Source of the DNA: Bradyrhizobium sp. SRL28
GTDB lineage: Bacteria; Pseudomonadota; Alphaproteobacteria; Rhizobiales; Xanthobacteraceae
Assembly (NCBI RefSeq): GCF_018596315.1
Contig: NZ_JAHEAG010000003.1
Coordinates: 434,001 to 498,000, forward strand
Direction: 5' to 3'
Length of the DNA: 64,000 bases
The notes beneath the pieces were generated by a model that saw only the letters and a program-made list of their open reading frames with translations, was not told where the DNA came from and did no database searches. The position numbers were made by a program, and so were the translations under genes. Within the stretch, counting starts at the first letter, position 1; every line of letters begins with the position of its first letter. Below are positions 45,901-56,539 of the stretch, in pieces.

Positions 45901-46377
45901 CTACCTCCCCGGCCGGAGTTCCAGGCTTTCCAATCCGGCAGCGATGCTGATGCCGACCTGACCCTGCAGGCTCAAGGGCTGCAACGCGATCGAATTGGCG
46001 GAGCCGCCGACCAGCACGTTGCCGCCGACACCGACGCCGAGCGTGGCGCTGCCCTGCGCGCCGACATAGTCGCCGGACAGACCGCCCGGCCCGAGCCGTG
46101 CTACAGGTGCGAACACGCCCCAGGCCAGCGCCGATTCCTGGGTGATGCCGAGATCGAGTCCCACTTTCCGGATGGTGGCGATGTAGCGGTCTTCCGGCAT
46201 CCCTTCGGCGCGCAGCACGCAGCCGAGATTGGTGACGGAACCGACGATAAACCCAACGCTGGCGCCGCCGCGACACTCCAGCACGCCAACCTGCACGCGC
46301 GTCACCTGCTGCGCATTGGCGCCGCCGATCGACGAAGCCAGCGCGGCGAGCGTGGCCAGGATGAGGAAACGACGCAT
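45901..46377 (-). CDS. DUF992 protein
   Basis: A 158-residue exported DUF992 protein: signal peptide (cleaved at GGANAQ), then the paired-Cys region VGVLECRGGASVGFIVGSVT with a later Cys in LGCVLRAEG, and Gly/Ala-rich strands to the end. A CGGAGA ribosome site precedes the ATG. A second DUF992 gene lies at 47464 on the same strand, with a toxin-antitoxin module between them. Function unknown. Confidence 0.85.
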   Translation of the reverse strand: MRRFLILATLAALASSIGGANAQQVTRVQVGVLECRGGASVGFIVGSVTNLGCVLRAEGMPEDRYIATIRKVGLDLGITQESALAWGVFAPVARLGPGGLSGDYVGAQGSATLGVGVGGNVLVGGSANSIALQPLSLQGQVGISIAAGLESLELRPGR

Positions 46378-46634
46378 GAAGTAATCTCCGGCTGAAAAAC
46401 TGTGATGCGAGCAGAAATCAAGAACAACGCCGCGCCCGCTGCGCTCGCCGTTCTATGCCATATCATCACAGGCCGTGCCAGATTGGCAGGAGCTACACAA
46501 CCGTTTCAGAGGCGAACGTCATTCCGGTGCGAGCGAAGCGAGATTTTCGCTGCACGCATGCGCATCTGGGATTAGGTCCATCAAGCTTCGGTGCACAACC
46601 GCCGGACCTGGCTTCGCGTCCCGACTAGCGGCCC

Positions 46635-46670
46635 TTGACGAACTGTATATAGGTATATATCTATAATTTG
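46635..46670 (+). promoter_or_regulatory. Promoter and palindromic operator of the HigBA-like module
   Basis: TTGACG (46635-46640) followed after 17 bases by TATCTA (46658-46663) is a usable promoter, with its start site close to the toxin's GTG. A near-perfect palindrome TATAGGTATATATCTATA (46648-46665, 16 of 18 symmetrical) covers the -10 region and is a good candidate operator for the antitoxin. No ribosome site is visible, so the transcript may be leaderless. Confidence 0.55.
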
Positions 46671-47041
46671 TGAAAGATTTGCTCCGCGCTATCAGACCTG
46701 CGGTTTTCGTGGGCTCCAGCCGAAAGGACCTGCAAGGATTCCCAGCGGCCGTCCGCAGCGGGATCGGGCAAGCTCTGTTCGAAGCGCAAATCGGGGAGCA
46801 TCCGCACAGCGCCAAGCCCCTGAAGGGTTTGAGCGGGGTTTTGGAGATTCGCGACAACTTCGACGGCGACGCCTATCGAGCCGTCTACACGGTGCGTCTT
46901 GAGGGCGTCCTTTATGTCCTGCACGCGTTCCAGAAGAAATCCACCAGCGGGATCGCGACCCCTCAGCGACATTTGGATTTGATACGCCAACGCCTGCGCG
47001 ACGCCGAAGCCATTCACAAGGCAACCAAGGGAGTTCGATGA
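46670..47041 (+). CDS. RelE/HigB-like toxin (Gp49 family)
   Basis: A 123-residue protein of the phage-derived Gp49/HigB-like toxin family: the beta-rich core GVLEIRDNFDGDAYRAVYTV then LEGVLYVLHAFQKKSTSGI is the family's conserved fold, with basic residues typical of ribosome-dependent mRNA cleavage. Start is GTG. It overlaps the antitoxin by 4 bases. Toxin-first order is as in HigBA systems. Confidence 0.88.
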   Translation: MKDLLRAIRPAVFVGSSRKDLQGFPAAVRSGIGQALFEAQIGEHPHSAKPLKGLSGVLEIRDNFDGDAYRAVYTVRLEGVLYVLHAFQKKSTSGIATPQRHLDLIRQRLRDAEAIHKATKGVR

Positions 47042-47397
47042 TGAGCGCCAAGAAATTGATGAGCGCCAAGAAACTGCCTGCCCATGAAGTCGGCAGCGGC
47101 AACATCTTCGCTGACCTTGGTCTACCTAATGCAGAGGAGCACCAGCTCAAGGCTGCACTGGTGGTGCAGTTGAAGCGACTGATTGCCGAACGTGGCCTGA
47201 CCCAGATCGCGGCGGCCAAGCTGATAGGGATGAAGCAGCCCGACCTGTCGAAGCTGCTGCGTGGCCAATTCCGGCTGGTTTCCGTGGAAAAGCTGATGCG
47301 GATGCTGACCGCCTTCGATCAGGATGTAGAGATTACCTTGAAGCCGCATCGCAAACGCGGCGCGGCCGGCCGGATTACTTTCATTTCGGCTGCTTAG
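47038..47397 (+). CDS. XRE-family antitoxin (HigA-like)
   Basis: A 119-residue XRE helix-turn-helix protein: the HTH lies at about 45-95 (GLTQIAAAKLIGMKQPDLSK, then LLRGQFRLVSVEKLMRML). A flexible N-terminus carries a direct duplication (MSAKKLMSAKKL). ATG overlaps the toxin stop. It would neutralise the toxin and repress the promoter at 46635. A bidirectional terminator follows. Confidence 0.88.
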   Translation: MMSAKKLMSAKKLPAHEVGSGNIFADLGLPNAEEHQLKAALVVQLKRLIAERGLTQIAAAKLIGMKQPDLSKLLRGQFRLVSVEKLMRMLTAFDQDVEITLKPHRKRGAAGRITFISAA

Positions 47398-47421
47398 AAC
47401 AAACGAAGGTGTCCGAGACGA

Positions 47422-47447
47422 AAAAGGCCCGCTTGCGCGGGCCTTTT
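47422..47447. terminator. Bidirectional intrinsic terminator
   Basis: AAAA-GGCCCGC-TTGC-GCGGGCC-TTTT: a perfect 7-base GC stem flanked by A and T runs. It serves the antitoxin gene (ends 47397) from the left and the DUF992 gene (ends 47464) from the right. Confidence 0.88.
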
Positions 47448-47463
47448 CCTTAACGTGTCATGC

Positions 47464-47982
47464 TCAGCCGCGATGACGATGGCGGCGATGGGTGTGCCGG
47501 CGCGGGCCGTTGCTGTAGAACGGCTGCAGTTCGAGGCCGGCGATTCCGGCCGTGACGTTCAGCCCGGTCTGTCCCTGCAAGCTGATCGGCTGCAGTGCGT
47601 AGGCGTTCGCGGGACCGCCGACCAGGAAGTTGCCGCCGCCGCCGATGCCGATCGATGCGTTGGCACCGACGCCGCCATAGCTGCCGGCGAGTTCGCCGCG
47701 GCCGAGCCGACTGTTCGGCGCACTGACCGCCCAGGACAACTGCGTCTGCTCGGTGACGCCGAGATCGAGACCGATGCGCTGCACCTTGGCAATGTAGGGT
47801 TCAGGCCGGCGGCCTTCGCTGCGGAACACGCATTCGAGGCTCGTGACCGAGCCGACCACGAAGCCGACATTCTGGCCGCCCTGGCATTGCAGGATGCCGG
47901 CGCGAACCGGCGGCGCCGCGCTGGCGGTCGCGATTGGCGCCATCAGCGCCAGCGTGGCGATAGTCAAAGTCAGAAGTCGCAT
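47464..47982 (-). CDS. DUF992 protein (paralogue)
   Basis: A 172-residue exported DUF992 protein. Signal peptide (MRLLTLTIATLALMAPIATA), then RAGILQCQGGQNVGFVVGSV and LECVFRSEG with two cysteines, as in the DUF992 protein at 45901. It has an extra C-terminal His/Arg-rich tail (RRHTHRRHRHRG) absent from the paralogue. ATG at 47982 follows GGAGA. Function unknown; the tail might bind metal or polyanions. Confidence 0.85.
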   Translation of the reverse strand: MRLLTLTIATLALMAPIATASAAPPVRAGILQCQGGQNVGFVVGSVTSLECVFRSEGRRPEPYIAKVQRIGLDLGVTEQTQLSWAVSAPNSRLGRGELAGSYGGVGANASIGIGGGGNFLVGGPANAYALQPISLQGQTGLNVTAGIAGLELQPFYSNGPRRHTHRRHRHRG

Positions 47983-48200
47983 GTGTCCCAGTCTCCGCAT
48001 GAAAAATTAAATCTGCGGGCGGACAGGAGGGAAGCGCCGTGTCCAAAACATGGCGCTTCCTCAAGAAGCCGTCAAAACATCGCGCTGTGCTTCACGCGCA
48101 ATGTGATTTGACACGCCTTTTTTCCAACGCGTTTTCTTCGAAAAAAACCGCAAGGCCATCCCGCATCAAGTGCGGGACAGGCTTCGATTGGAAACGCTTC

Positions 48201-50077
<1,877 letters not shown>

Positions 50078-50731
50078 ATGTACAAGCTTTATTCGATGCA
50101 GCGCTCCGGCAACAGCTACAAGGTCCGCCTTGCGCTGGCGCTGCTCAACGCGCCGTATCATGCAATCGAAGTCGACATTCTCCGGGGCGAAAGCCGCACG
50201 CCGGATTTTCTGGAGAAGAATCCCAGCGGACAGGTGCCGCTCCTGGAAGTCGCCGACGGACGCTATCTCGCCGAGTCCAACGCCATCCTCTGGTATGTCT
50301 GCGGCGGCACATCGCTGGCCCCGGAGTCACGGGTCGAGCGCGCCGAAGCGCTGCAATGGATGTTCTTCGAGCAGCACGCGCTCGAGCCCAATATCGGCGC
50401 CGCCTATTTCTGGCTGTCGCTGGTCAAGGGCGGCCGCGACCTGCAGACACATGCGCTGGAGGACTGGATGGAGCGCGGCTATGCCGCGCTTCAGGTGATG
50501 GAAAACCATCTCAAGACCCGCGCCTATTTCGCGGCGGGGCAACTGACGGTCGCCGATATTGCGCTGTACGGTTACACCCACGTCGCCGACCGCTGCGATT
50601 ATGATCTCGCGACCTTCCCTGCCATCCGCGCGTGGCTGCGGCGGGTCGAGCAGACCCCCGGCTTCGTCACCATGGACTGGCGGCGGGAGACCACGGTGGA
50701 CGACCAGGCCGGCGTCGCCGCCGGCGCATAA
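50078..50731 (+). CDS. Glutathione S-transferase family protein
   Basis: A 217-residue GST. The N-terminal thioredoxin-like domain has MYKLYSMQRSGNSYKVRLAL, the cis-Pro loop GQVPLLEV and the glutathione-binding ESNAI; the C-terminal helical domain contains LTVADIALYGYTHVAD. ATG at 50078; the longer upstream frame is not supported. Transcribed alone. Confidence 0.88.
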   Translation: MYKLYSMQRSGNSYKVRLALALLNAPYHAIEVDILRGESRTPDFLEKNPSGQVPLLEVADGRYLAESNAILWYVCGGTSLAPESRVERAEALQWMFFEQHALEPNIGAAYFWLSLVKGGRDLQTHALEDWMERGYAALQVMENHLKTRAYFAAGQLTVADIALYGYTHVADRCDYDLATFPAIRAWLRRVEQTPGFVTMDWRRETTVDDQAGVAAGA

Positions 50732-50938
50732 TTGCCGCCACGCCTGCAGCCGGCCTCCTCACTTTCGCGCGAGCACGGCGCCAAAGGTTAACAATAGCGG
50801 GCACAACATTAACCTTTGCCGCGATTCCGCCGTTTTCAGCGGCTGGCCCGCCGCAATGTTGCCGGCGATCATTGCAACATTTTCCTGACGTCGCGTGAGT
50901 CGCGGGTGATTCGTCCCGCGTTACAAGGATTTAGGCCA

Positions 50939-51112
50939 ATGATACGGTCACCCGGCGCGGTCGGCTTCGAGAGCAGCCGCGCGCCCGTCGCTTCTTCCCG
51001 ATTGCTTGGTGCCATCGCCACCTCCCTCGCGATCGGCACGCTGTCGCTTTGCGTCATGGTCACCCTGACGGTGCTGTCGATCAAGGCCACCGTCGCCATG
51101 CCGATTCCGTGA
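50939..51112 (+). CDS. Small single-pass membrane protein
   Basis: A 57-residue protein with a polar N-terminus (MIRSPGAVGFESSRAPVASS) and one membrane helix (IGTLSLCVMVTLTVLSI). An AAGGAT site precedes the ATG at 50939. No known domain. The membrane segment and ribosome site make it likely to be a real gene. Confidence 0.55.
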   Translation: MIRSPGAVGFESSRAPVASSRLLGAIATSLAIGTLSLCVMVTLTVLSIKATVAMPIP

Positions 51113-51181
51113 CAGTTGCGGCTTTTCTGTTAGCATCATTAGCGAACGCGCGATGATCGGCATCGCGACTGGACGACCAGG

Positions 51182-52342
51182 ATGAAAACACCTGTCGGCC
51201 TTGTGACGGCCGCGCTGGCGGTCGCGATCCTGCTCGCCGCCTCGTTCCTGATCGCCACCGGCACGCGTGGCCAGGAGCAGGCATTTGGTTCGTCGGCGGG
51301 CGAACTCGAAATCCGGACCATCGCCAGAGGCCTCGCTAATCCCTGGGCGCTGGCGTTCCTGCCCGACGGCAAGATGCTGGTGACCGAGCGTCCGGGCCGC
51401 ATGCGCATCGTTACGGCCGAAGGACAGATCTCGCCGCCGCTGAAGGGCGTTCCCGAGGTCTGGGCGTCCAGCCAGGGCGGCCTGCTCGATGTCGTCGTCG
51501 ACAAGTCCTTTGCGCAGAACAAGACCATCTATTTCTGCTTTGCCGAACGAACCGACGGTGGCGGGCGCACCACGGTCGCCCGTGCAAAACTCAACGACGG
51601 CAACGTCCGCCTCGACGACGTCAAAATCATCTTCCGCCAGCAAGGGCCGCTGTCATCAGGCAATCATTACGGTTGCCGCATCGCGCAGGCCGAGGACGGC
51701 AATCTGTTCGTGGCGCTGGGCGATCATTTCACTCACCGCGACCAGGCGCAGAATCTCGGCAACCATCTCGGCAAACTGATCCGGATCGCGCCCGATGGTT
51801 CGGTGCCATCAGGCAATCCGTTCGCGGGCCGCACTGACGCCAAGCCAGAGATCTGGAGTTACGGGCACCGCAACGTGCAGGCGCTCGCGATCAATCCGGC
51901 TTCCGGCGACCCCTGGGAAATCGAGCACGGCCCGCGCGGTGGCGACGAGCTCAACCTGATCGGCAAGGGCAAGAATTACGGCTGGCCGGTGATCGGCTAC
52001 GGCATCGATTACTCCGGCGCCAAGATCCACGATGCTACGGCCAAGGACGGCATGGAGCAGCCGCTGAAATACTGGGTGCCGTCGATCGCGCCGTCGGGCA
52101 TGGCCTTCTATACCGGAAAACTGTTTCCAAAATGGAACGGCAGCCTGTTCACCGGCGCGCTGCGCGGCGCGATGCTGGTGCGGCTGACGTTGAACGGCAA
52201 CGCGGTGACGTCGGAGGAACGCCTGCTGGAAAACCTGCACGAGCGCATCCGGGACGTCCGCCAGGGGCCGGACGGCTCGCTGTGGCTGCTCACAGATAGT
52301 TCGAACGGACGGGTACTGCGGGTGGCGCCGGCCGTGAAGTGA
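51182..52342 (+). CDS. PQQ-dependent sugar (aldose) dehydrogenase
   Basis: A 386-residue periplasmic protein of the soluble glucose/sorbosone dehydrogenase family (Ylil-like). Signal/anchor helix (about 6-27), then a six-bladed propeller. Typical motifs are LANPWALAFLPDGKMLVTER, the active-site His region SSGNHYGCRI, SYGHRNVQALA and EHGPRGGDELNLI. It oxidises sugars with PQQ as cofactor. It is a single-gene unit. Confidence 0.88.
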   Translation: MKTPVGLVTAALAVAILLAASFLIATGTRGQEQAFGSSAGELEIRTIARGLANPWALAFLPDGKMLVTERPGRMRIVTAEGQISPPLKGVPEVWASSQGGLLDVVVDKSFAQNKTIYFCFAERTDGGGRTTVARAKLNDGNVRLDDVKIIFRQQGPLSSGNHYGCRIAQAEDGNLFVALGDHFTHRDQAQNLGNHLGKLIRIAPDGSVPSGNPFAGRTDAKPEIWSYGHRNVQALAINPASGDPWEIEHGPRGGDELNLIGKGKNYGWPVIGYGIDYSGAKIHDATAKDGMEQPLKYWVPSIAPSGMAFYTGKLFPKWNGSLFTGALRGAMLVRLTLNGNAVTSEERLLENLHERIRDVRQGPDGSLWLLTDSSNGRVLRVAPAVK

Positions 52343-52384
52343 CGATGCGCACTTGGTGTGAACGGCGGGGAACTAAACCTCTTG

Positions 52385-52421
52385 TTGACATCGCATCAAC
52401 ATATGTACATATATCTGTACA
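52385..52421 (+). promoter_or_regulatory. YefM-type promoter and operator
   Basis: A -35 TTGACA (52385-52390) precedes two TGTACA palindromes at 52404-52409 and 52416-52421, whose centres are exactly 12 bases apart. That spacing and core match the described E. coli yefM-yoeB operator, where YefM-YoeB binds. The palindromes overlap the -10 region, so the complex should block the promoter. Confidence 0.8.
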
Positions 52422-52451
52422 TATCCCCCCATGCAGCAAAAGGAGCGGGAG

Positions 52452-52730
52452 ATGGCGTACGTTTCTTACACTGAACTGCGTAACAACCTCGCGTCCTACA
52501 TGGACGAGGTTTGCGATGATCGCGCACCCCTGTTCGTCACCCGCCAGAATGCCCGCACCGTCGTTCTCATGGCGGAGGATGAGTATGAGAGCCTCATGGA
52601 GACCGCCCACCTCCTGAAGAGTCCCGCCAATGCAGTACGTCTTCTACGTTCAATCAAGGAAGCGGACGAGGGCAAACTAACTGAACACGAGTTGATCGAG
52701 CCAACAAAGGCAGGTTCGGCAAAGGCATGA
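52452..52730 (+). CDS. yefM: YefM-family antitoxin
   Basis: A 92-residue Phd/YefM antitoxin. The N-terminal DNA-binding region has AYVSYTELRNNLASYMDEVC and the strand TVVLMAEDEYESLMETA; the C-terminal tail is acidic and disordered, the toxin-wrapping part. AAAGGAG before the ATG at 52452. It overlaps the toxin by 4 bases and is preceded by a YefM-type operator. Confidence 0.93.
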   Translation: MAYVSYTELRNNLASYMDEVCDDRAPLFVTRQNARTVVLMAEDEYESLMETAHLLKSPANAVRLLRSIKEADEGKLTEHELIEPTKAGSAKA

Positions 52731-52993
52731 AAACCGCTTGGACGGAAGATGCCTGCCAAGAGTATCTTCAATGGCAAAAAGAGGATGAAAAGATCCTCGA
52801 AGTCATAAACGGTCTAATCAAAGATATTAAGCGCGATCCGTTTAAGGGGCTTGGGAAACCAGAGCCCCTTAAACATGCACTCCAAGGATGGTGGTCGCGC
52901 CGCATTTCTGGCGAACATCGCTTGGTGTATCGTGTTTCCGGGAAGGGTGACACTCAGCAACTCGACATTGCTCAGTGCCGCTATCATTATTAG
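52727..52993 (+). CDS. yoeB: YoeB-family mRNA-cleaving toxin
   Basis: An 88-residue Txe/YoeB toxin that cleaves mRNA on the ribosome. Catalytic positions match E. coli YoeB: Glu46 (GKPEPLKH), Arg59 and Arg65 (WWSRRISGEHRLVYRV) and the C-terminal His87-Tyr88 (CRYHY). ATG overlaps the yefM stop. All active-site residues are intact, so it should be active. Confidence 0.95.
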   Translation: MKTAWTEDACQEYLQWQKEDEKILEVINGLIKDIKRDPFKGLGKPEPLKHALQGWWSRRISGEHRLVYRVSGKGDTQQLDIAQCRYHY

Positions 52994-53170
52994 CGGGCCG
53001 TTTCTTAGCCATCTTTCTCTTCGCCACTTTCTTCGGCTTATGCGACTGAGCGGCTTTCTTCACAAGACCGGACGCGCCAGCATCCGACGCCGGAGCGTCA
53101 TCTGCGGCTACAATCTAGGCTTGGGCCAGTGGTCAGGTATTCAGACCGCGAACACGCCATCGCCGTCAAC

Positions 53171-53524
53171 TCACGCCCATTTGTGAAAAATCAGGAACGC
53201 GCCGATTGCGATGAAGAGAAAGCCGAGCGCGTGGTTCCATCCCAGCGGCTCCTTCAGGTAGAGCACCGAGAAGCAGGCAAATACCACCAGCGTGATCACC
53301 TCCTGCATGGTCTTGAGCTCCGCCGCCGAATAGACCGCGCTGCCCCAGCGGTTGGCCGGCACCGCCAGCCAGTACTCGACGAAGGCGATTCCCCAGCTCA
53401 CCACCACGATCAGCGCCAGCGGGCTCTCCTTGAATTTCAGATGGCCATACCAGGCAAACGTCATGAAGACGTTGGAGGCAAACAGCATCAGGATCGGCAG
53501 CAGCGTCGGGGAAACAGTGGGCAT
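53171..53524 (-). CDS. DUF486 small membrane protein
   Basis: A 117-residue protein with four predicted membrane helices (LLPILMLFASNVFMTFAWYG, VVVSWGIAFVEYWLAVPANR, ELKTMQEVITLVVFACFSVL, ALGFLFIAIGAFLIF), matching the DUF486/DMT-like family. ATG at 53524 follows AGAGGAC. Its job is unknown; relatives resemble half-size multidrug transporters. Confidence 0.88.
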   Translation of the reverse strand: MPTVSPTLLPILMLFASNVFMTFAWYGHLKFKESPLALIVVVSWGIAFVEYWLAVPANRWGSAVYSAAELKTMQEVITLVVFACFSVLYLKEPLGWNHALGFLFIAIGAFLIFHKWA

Positions 53525-53723
53525 CGATGTCCTCTTGCAAAATGTCATGCGCTAATCGTCGGGTGCAGTACCCCGTTCCTTAACTCGATATCATTTGATT
53601 TCAAAAATACGAAAGCTCGCCGGCTTCCTGCAACGCCCTCTTAAGACTGGCGGCAGAAAGGCGTGCACAATCGCAACAATCGGGCATGCTTGCGTCTTAT
53701 TCCCGGCAAGCGACGAGAACCGC

Positions 53724-54536
53724 ATGCAGTTAAACTGGCGCGCAATCTCTGGTCCAGCTCTTACGACAGCGACGGCGTTGATCGCCTTCCTGGTCGACCG
53801 GCATTTCGTTCCCGTCCCCAATCCCGCGCCGCTGTTCGTCTGCATCGTCGCGCTTGCCGCTTCCGTCAGCGGCATCGTCTCCGGCATGGCCAGCGCCGTC
53901 ATTGCGGTGGCGTCTTCCGCGCTGTTCTTCCTCAACCACCGCGCCACGCCCGGTTACGACATGTCGGACCTGGCGCGCATGCTGCTGCTGGCGGTTACCG
54001 CCGGCGGTACCGCGCTCATCACCGGCCTCTTGCGCCAGAAATGGGTCGATGCGTTCGCATGGGAGAAGAAGCACCATGCGACCGCGGATCGCCTGTCGGC
54101 TGCTCTCGATCAGGTCGATATCGGCATCGTGCTGCTCGATGCCGATACCCGCGCCGAATTCATCAACCGCGCCTTCCGCGATTACTTCAAGCTGTCCGAC
54201 GAGCAGGCCGACAGCAAGCCGCCCTTCATCGCGCTGATGTATCACGGCCGCGACACCGGCGCCTGGCAACTGCCCGAGGACGAGCTGAGCGCATTCATCG
54301 CCAAGCGCACCGAAATGATCCGGACCGGCGATTCCACGCCGATCAACATCAATCTCGCCGATGGACAGGTGCTGCGCTTCATCTGCACGGCGCTTCCCGA
54401 CGGCGGACGCATGCTCAGCTATATGCCGGTCACCGACCTTGTTCGCCACAGCGACGATCCCGGCAGCGGCGACTACTACCGCGCGCTGCGCGGCAACTAT
54501 CGCAGCCTCGCCCAACACCTCGGCGCCGCGGAATAG
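53724..54536 (+). CDS. Membrane PAS-domain protein
   Basis: A 270-residue protein with about three or four N-terminal membrane helices (a DUF4118/KdpD-like sensor region, about 8-110), a short coiled linker and a PAS domain (about 125-245, DQVDIGIVLLDADTRAEFIN). It lacks any kinase, cyclase or response-regulator output domain, so it is a sensor-only protein. ATG at 53724 is the best of several in-frame starts. Confidence 0.75.
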   Translation: MQLNWRAISGPALTTATALIAFLVDRHFVPVPNPAPLFVCIVALAASVSGIVSGMASAVIAVASSALFFLNHRATPGYDMSDLARMLLLAVTAGGTALITGLLRQKWVDAFAWEKKHHATADRLSAALDQVDIGIVLLDADTRAEFINRAFRDYFKLSDEQADSKPPFIALMYHGRDTGAWQLPEDELSAFIAKRTEMIRTGDSTPININLADGQVLRFICTALPDGGRMLSYMPVTDLVRHSDDPGSGDYYRALRGNYRSLAQHLGAAE

Positions 54537-54657
54537 CGGCGGCAGCGCCGGCGCCCTGGCGACATTGATCCTCTCCTCCCGTGTCTGTAGTAGTGAACGG
54601 ACATCCCTCCTGCGCGTCCCCGGCGCGCGTCACCTCCCAGCAAAACGGAATCGCTTA

Positions 54658-55119
54658 ATGTCCGGCGACCTCACCATCCGCTTCGTCACCCGTCAGGATT
54701 ACGCGCAATGGCTTCCGCTGTGGGAGGGCTACAACGCCTTCTACGGCCGTTCGGGCGCGACCGCGCTTGCGCCCGAGATCACGGCGATGACATGGGCGCG
54801 CTTCTTCGACGCCTACGAGCCGGTGCATGCGCTGGTCGCCGAGACCGGCGGCGAGCTGCTCGGGCTGACGCACTACCTGTTTCACCGCTCTACGACCATG
54901 ATCGAGCCGATTTGCTATCTGCAGGACCTCTTCACCAACGCCGCGATCCGCCGCAAGGGCGTCGGCCGCGCCTTGATCGACGGCGTCTACGAACAGGCGA
55001 AGCTTGCGGGATCTTCCCGCGTCTACTGGCAGACGCACGAGACCAACCACACCGCGATGCAGCTTTACGACAAGGTGGCGGAGCGTTCCGGCTTCGTCGT
55101 TTACCGCAAGCTGTTGTGA
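54658..55119 (+). CDS. GNAT family N-acetyltransferase
   Basis: A 153-residue GNAT protein. The acetyl-CoA loop is NAAIRRKGVGRALIDGVYEQ, preceded by ICYLQDLF and followed by TNHTAMQLYDKVAERSGFVVY. The ATG at 54658 starts the conserved N-terminus (LTIRFVTRQDYAQWLPLWEG). Substrate unknown; transcribed alone. Confidence 0.88.
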   Translation: MSGDLTIRFVTRQDYAQWLPLWEGYNAFYGRSGATALAPEITAMTWARFFDAYEPVHALVAETGGELLGLTHYLFHRSTTMIEPICYLQDLFTNAAIRRKGVGRALIDGVYEQAKLAGSSRVYWQTHETNHTAMQLYDKVAERSGFVVYRKLL

Positions 55120-55401
55120 CACGGTTTCGTGAAGACGGTCGCGTCAGGCCGCCTGTGGATAAGTCCTGATGTCACCTCGGCGTAACAAAGCGCGGATAGG
55201 TTGCGGGCGCGTCTGATCAGGCCCCCCGTCTCAGATCACGCGCCCCAGCGGCCCCCGTCAGTCGCCGCGTCTGACCGGGGCCGCATCTTTTTTGTGCCGC
55301 ATAGCTGCCAAGCGTGGCGGCTGGTGGCGCCGCTTCTTGCGGCGCCAAGTGGCGCGGGCCACAATGCCCCTCCTCCCGCGACCACCCCACAGGATCGATC
55401 C

Positions 55402-56340
55402 ATGCAAATTCGCAACCTCGGCGGCTCCGGCCTGCGCGTTTCCGCCGTCGGCCTCGGCTGCAACAACTTTGGCCAGCGCACCGATCTGGAGACCTCGCGC
55501 AAGGTGATCCACAAGGCGATCGACCTCGGCATCACCCTGTTCGACACCGCCGATATCTATGCGGGCATGGGCGGCTCCGAGACCGTGCTCGGCACCGTGC
55601 TCGGCGACCGCCGCAAGGACATCGTGCTGGCGACGAAATATTCCAAGCCGATGGCGCCCGACGGCACCAAGCAGGGCGCCTCGCGCCGCTACATCATGTC
55701 CGCCGTCGAGGCGAGCCTGACGCGGCTGAAGACCGACTACATCGACCTCTACCAGCAGCACGACTACGATCCCCTGACGCCGATGGAAGAGACGCTGCGG
55801 GCGCTCGACGATCTGGTGCGGCAAGGCAAAGTCCGCTACATCGGCAATTCGAATTTTCCGGCGTGGCGGATCGCGGAAGCGGAAATGATGGCGCGGCAGA
55901 TGAACGTCAGCCGCTTCGTCTCCTGCCAGGATGAATACAGCCTCGTGGTGCGCGACATCGAAAAGGATCTGCTGCCGGCAGCAACGGAATACAGGCTCGG
56001 CCTGCTGCCGTTCTTCCCGCTCGCGAGCGGCCTCCTCACCGGAAAATACAAGCGCGGCGCCGCCGCCCCCGACGACACCCGCTTCGCCAAGGCACCCGCG
56101 CTGAAGGACCGCTACGTCACGGCGCGTAACGAGGACATCGTCGAAAAGCTGCAGGCGTTCGCGCAAGCCCGCGGCCACACCATGCTGGAGCTTGCGTTCT
56201 CCTGGCTGGCGTCGCGCACGCAAGTATCGAGCGTCATCGCCGGCGCCACCCGCGTCGAACAGGTCGAACAGAACGTGAAAGCGATCGGATGGACGCTTAG
56301 CGCGGAGGAGATGGCGGAGGTGGATCAGATTACGAAGTGA
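55402..56340 (+). CDS. Aldo/keto reductase
   Basis: A 312-residue AKR of the YajO/voltage-channel-beta-like group. Catalytic Asp and Tyr are in LFDTADIYAGMGGSE, Lys in LATKYSKP and His in YQQHDYDPLTP; the NADPH site has GNSNFPAW and ASSVIAGATRVEQVEQN-type residues near the end. The ATG at 55402 follows AGGAT. It reduces an aldehyde or ketone with NADPH; substrate unknown. Confidence 0.9.
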   Translation: MQIRNLGGSGLRVSAVGLGCNNFGQRTDLETSRKVIHKAIDLGITLFDTADIYAGMGGSETVLGTVLGDRRKDIVLATKYSKPMAPDGTKQGASRRYIMSAVEASLTRLKTDYIDLYQQHDYDPLTPMEETLRALDDLVRQGKVRYIGNSNFPAWRIAEAEMMARQMNVSRFVSCQDEYSLVVRDIEKDLLPAATEYRLGLLPFFPLASGLLTGKYKRGAAAPDDTRFAKAPALKDRYVTARNEDIVEKLQAFAQARGHTMLELAFSWLASRTQVSSVIAGATRVEQVEQNVKAIGWTLSAEEMAEVDQITK

Positions 56341-56514
56341 CTTGTCGTCCTGCGAAAGCAGGGACCCATACCGCGTGATCCATCGAGGAAGCATGGTGGC
56401 GGACGCTCTGCGTTAATCAACTAGCGCTGTGGGCTGCCGAAGCGAAGCGGTCGCGCGGCGTGCCCCTTCCGCCGGCCGCGGCGTATGGATCCCTGCGTTC
56501 GCAGGGACGACAAG
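56341..56514. repeat. Palindromic intergenic repeat, family B copy 2
   Basis: CTTGTCGTCCTGCGAAAGCA followed by GGGACCCATA, and the inverse arm GTATGGATCCCTGCGTTCGC followed by AGGGACGACAAG (56482-56514). It has the same arms as the copy at 11832-11981 with a different centre. It fills the gap between the reductase and the small gene at 56540. Confidence 0.72.
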
Positions 56515-56539
56515 TTGATAGGTTCACGGCATTGAAACG

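Noticed and set aside
48160..48176. CCCGCA-TCAAG-TGCGGG hairpin after the aminotransferase gene
   Set aside because: The T-run lies too far from the stem for an intrinsic terminator; it is more likely a short dispersed repeat.
52869..53063. Minus-strand Lys-rich frame (KKAAQSHKPKKVAKRKM...)
   Set aside because: Half of it is antisense to yoeB and no ribosome site or upstream start is seen; at best a remnant of a Lys-rich tail.
55154..55162. TGTGGATAA, a perfect match to the reverse complement of a DnaA box
   Set aside because: Only one copy, with no second box, AT-rich unwinding region or dnaA gene nearby; a nine-base match is expected by chance.
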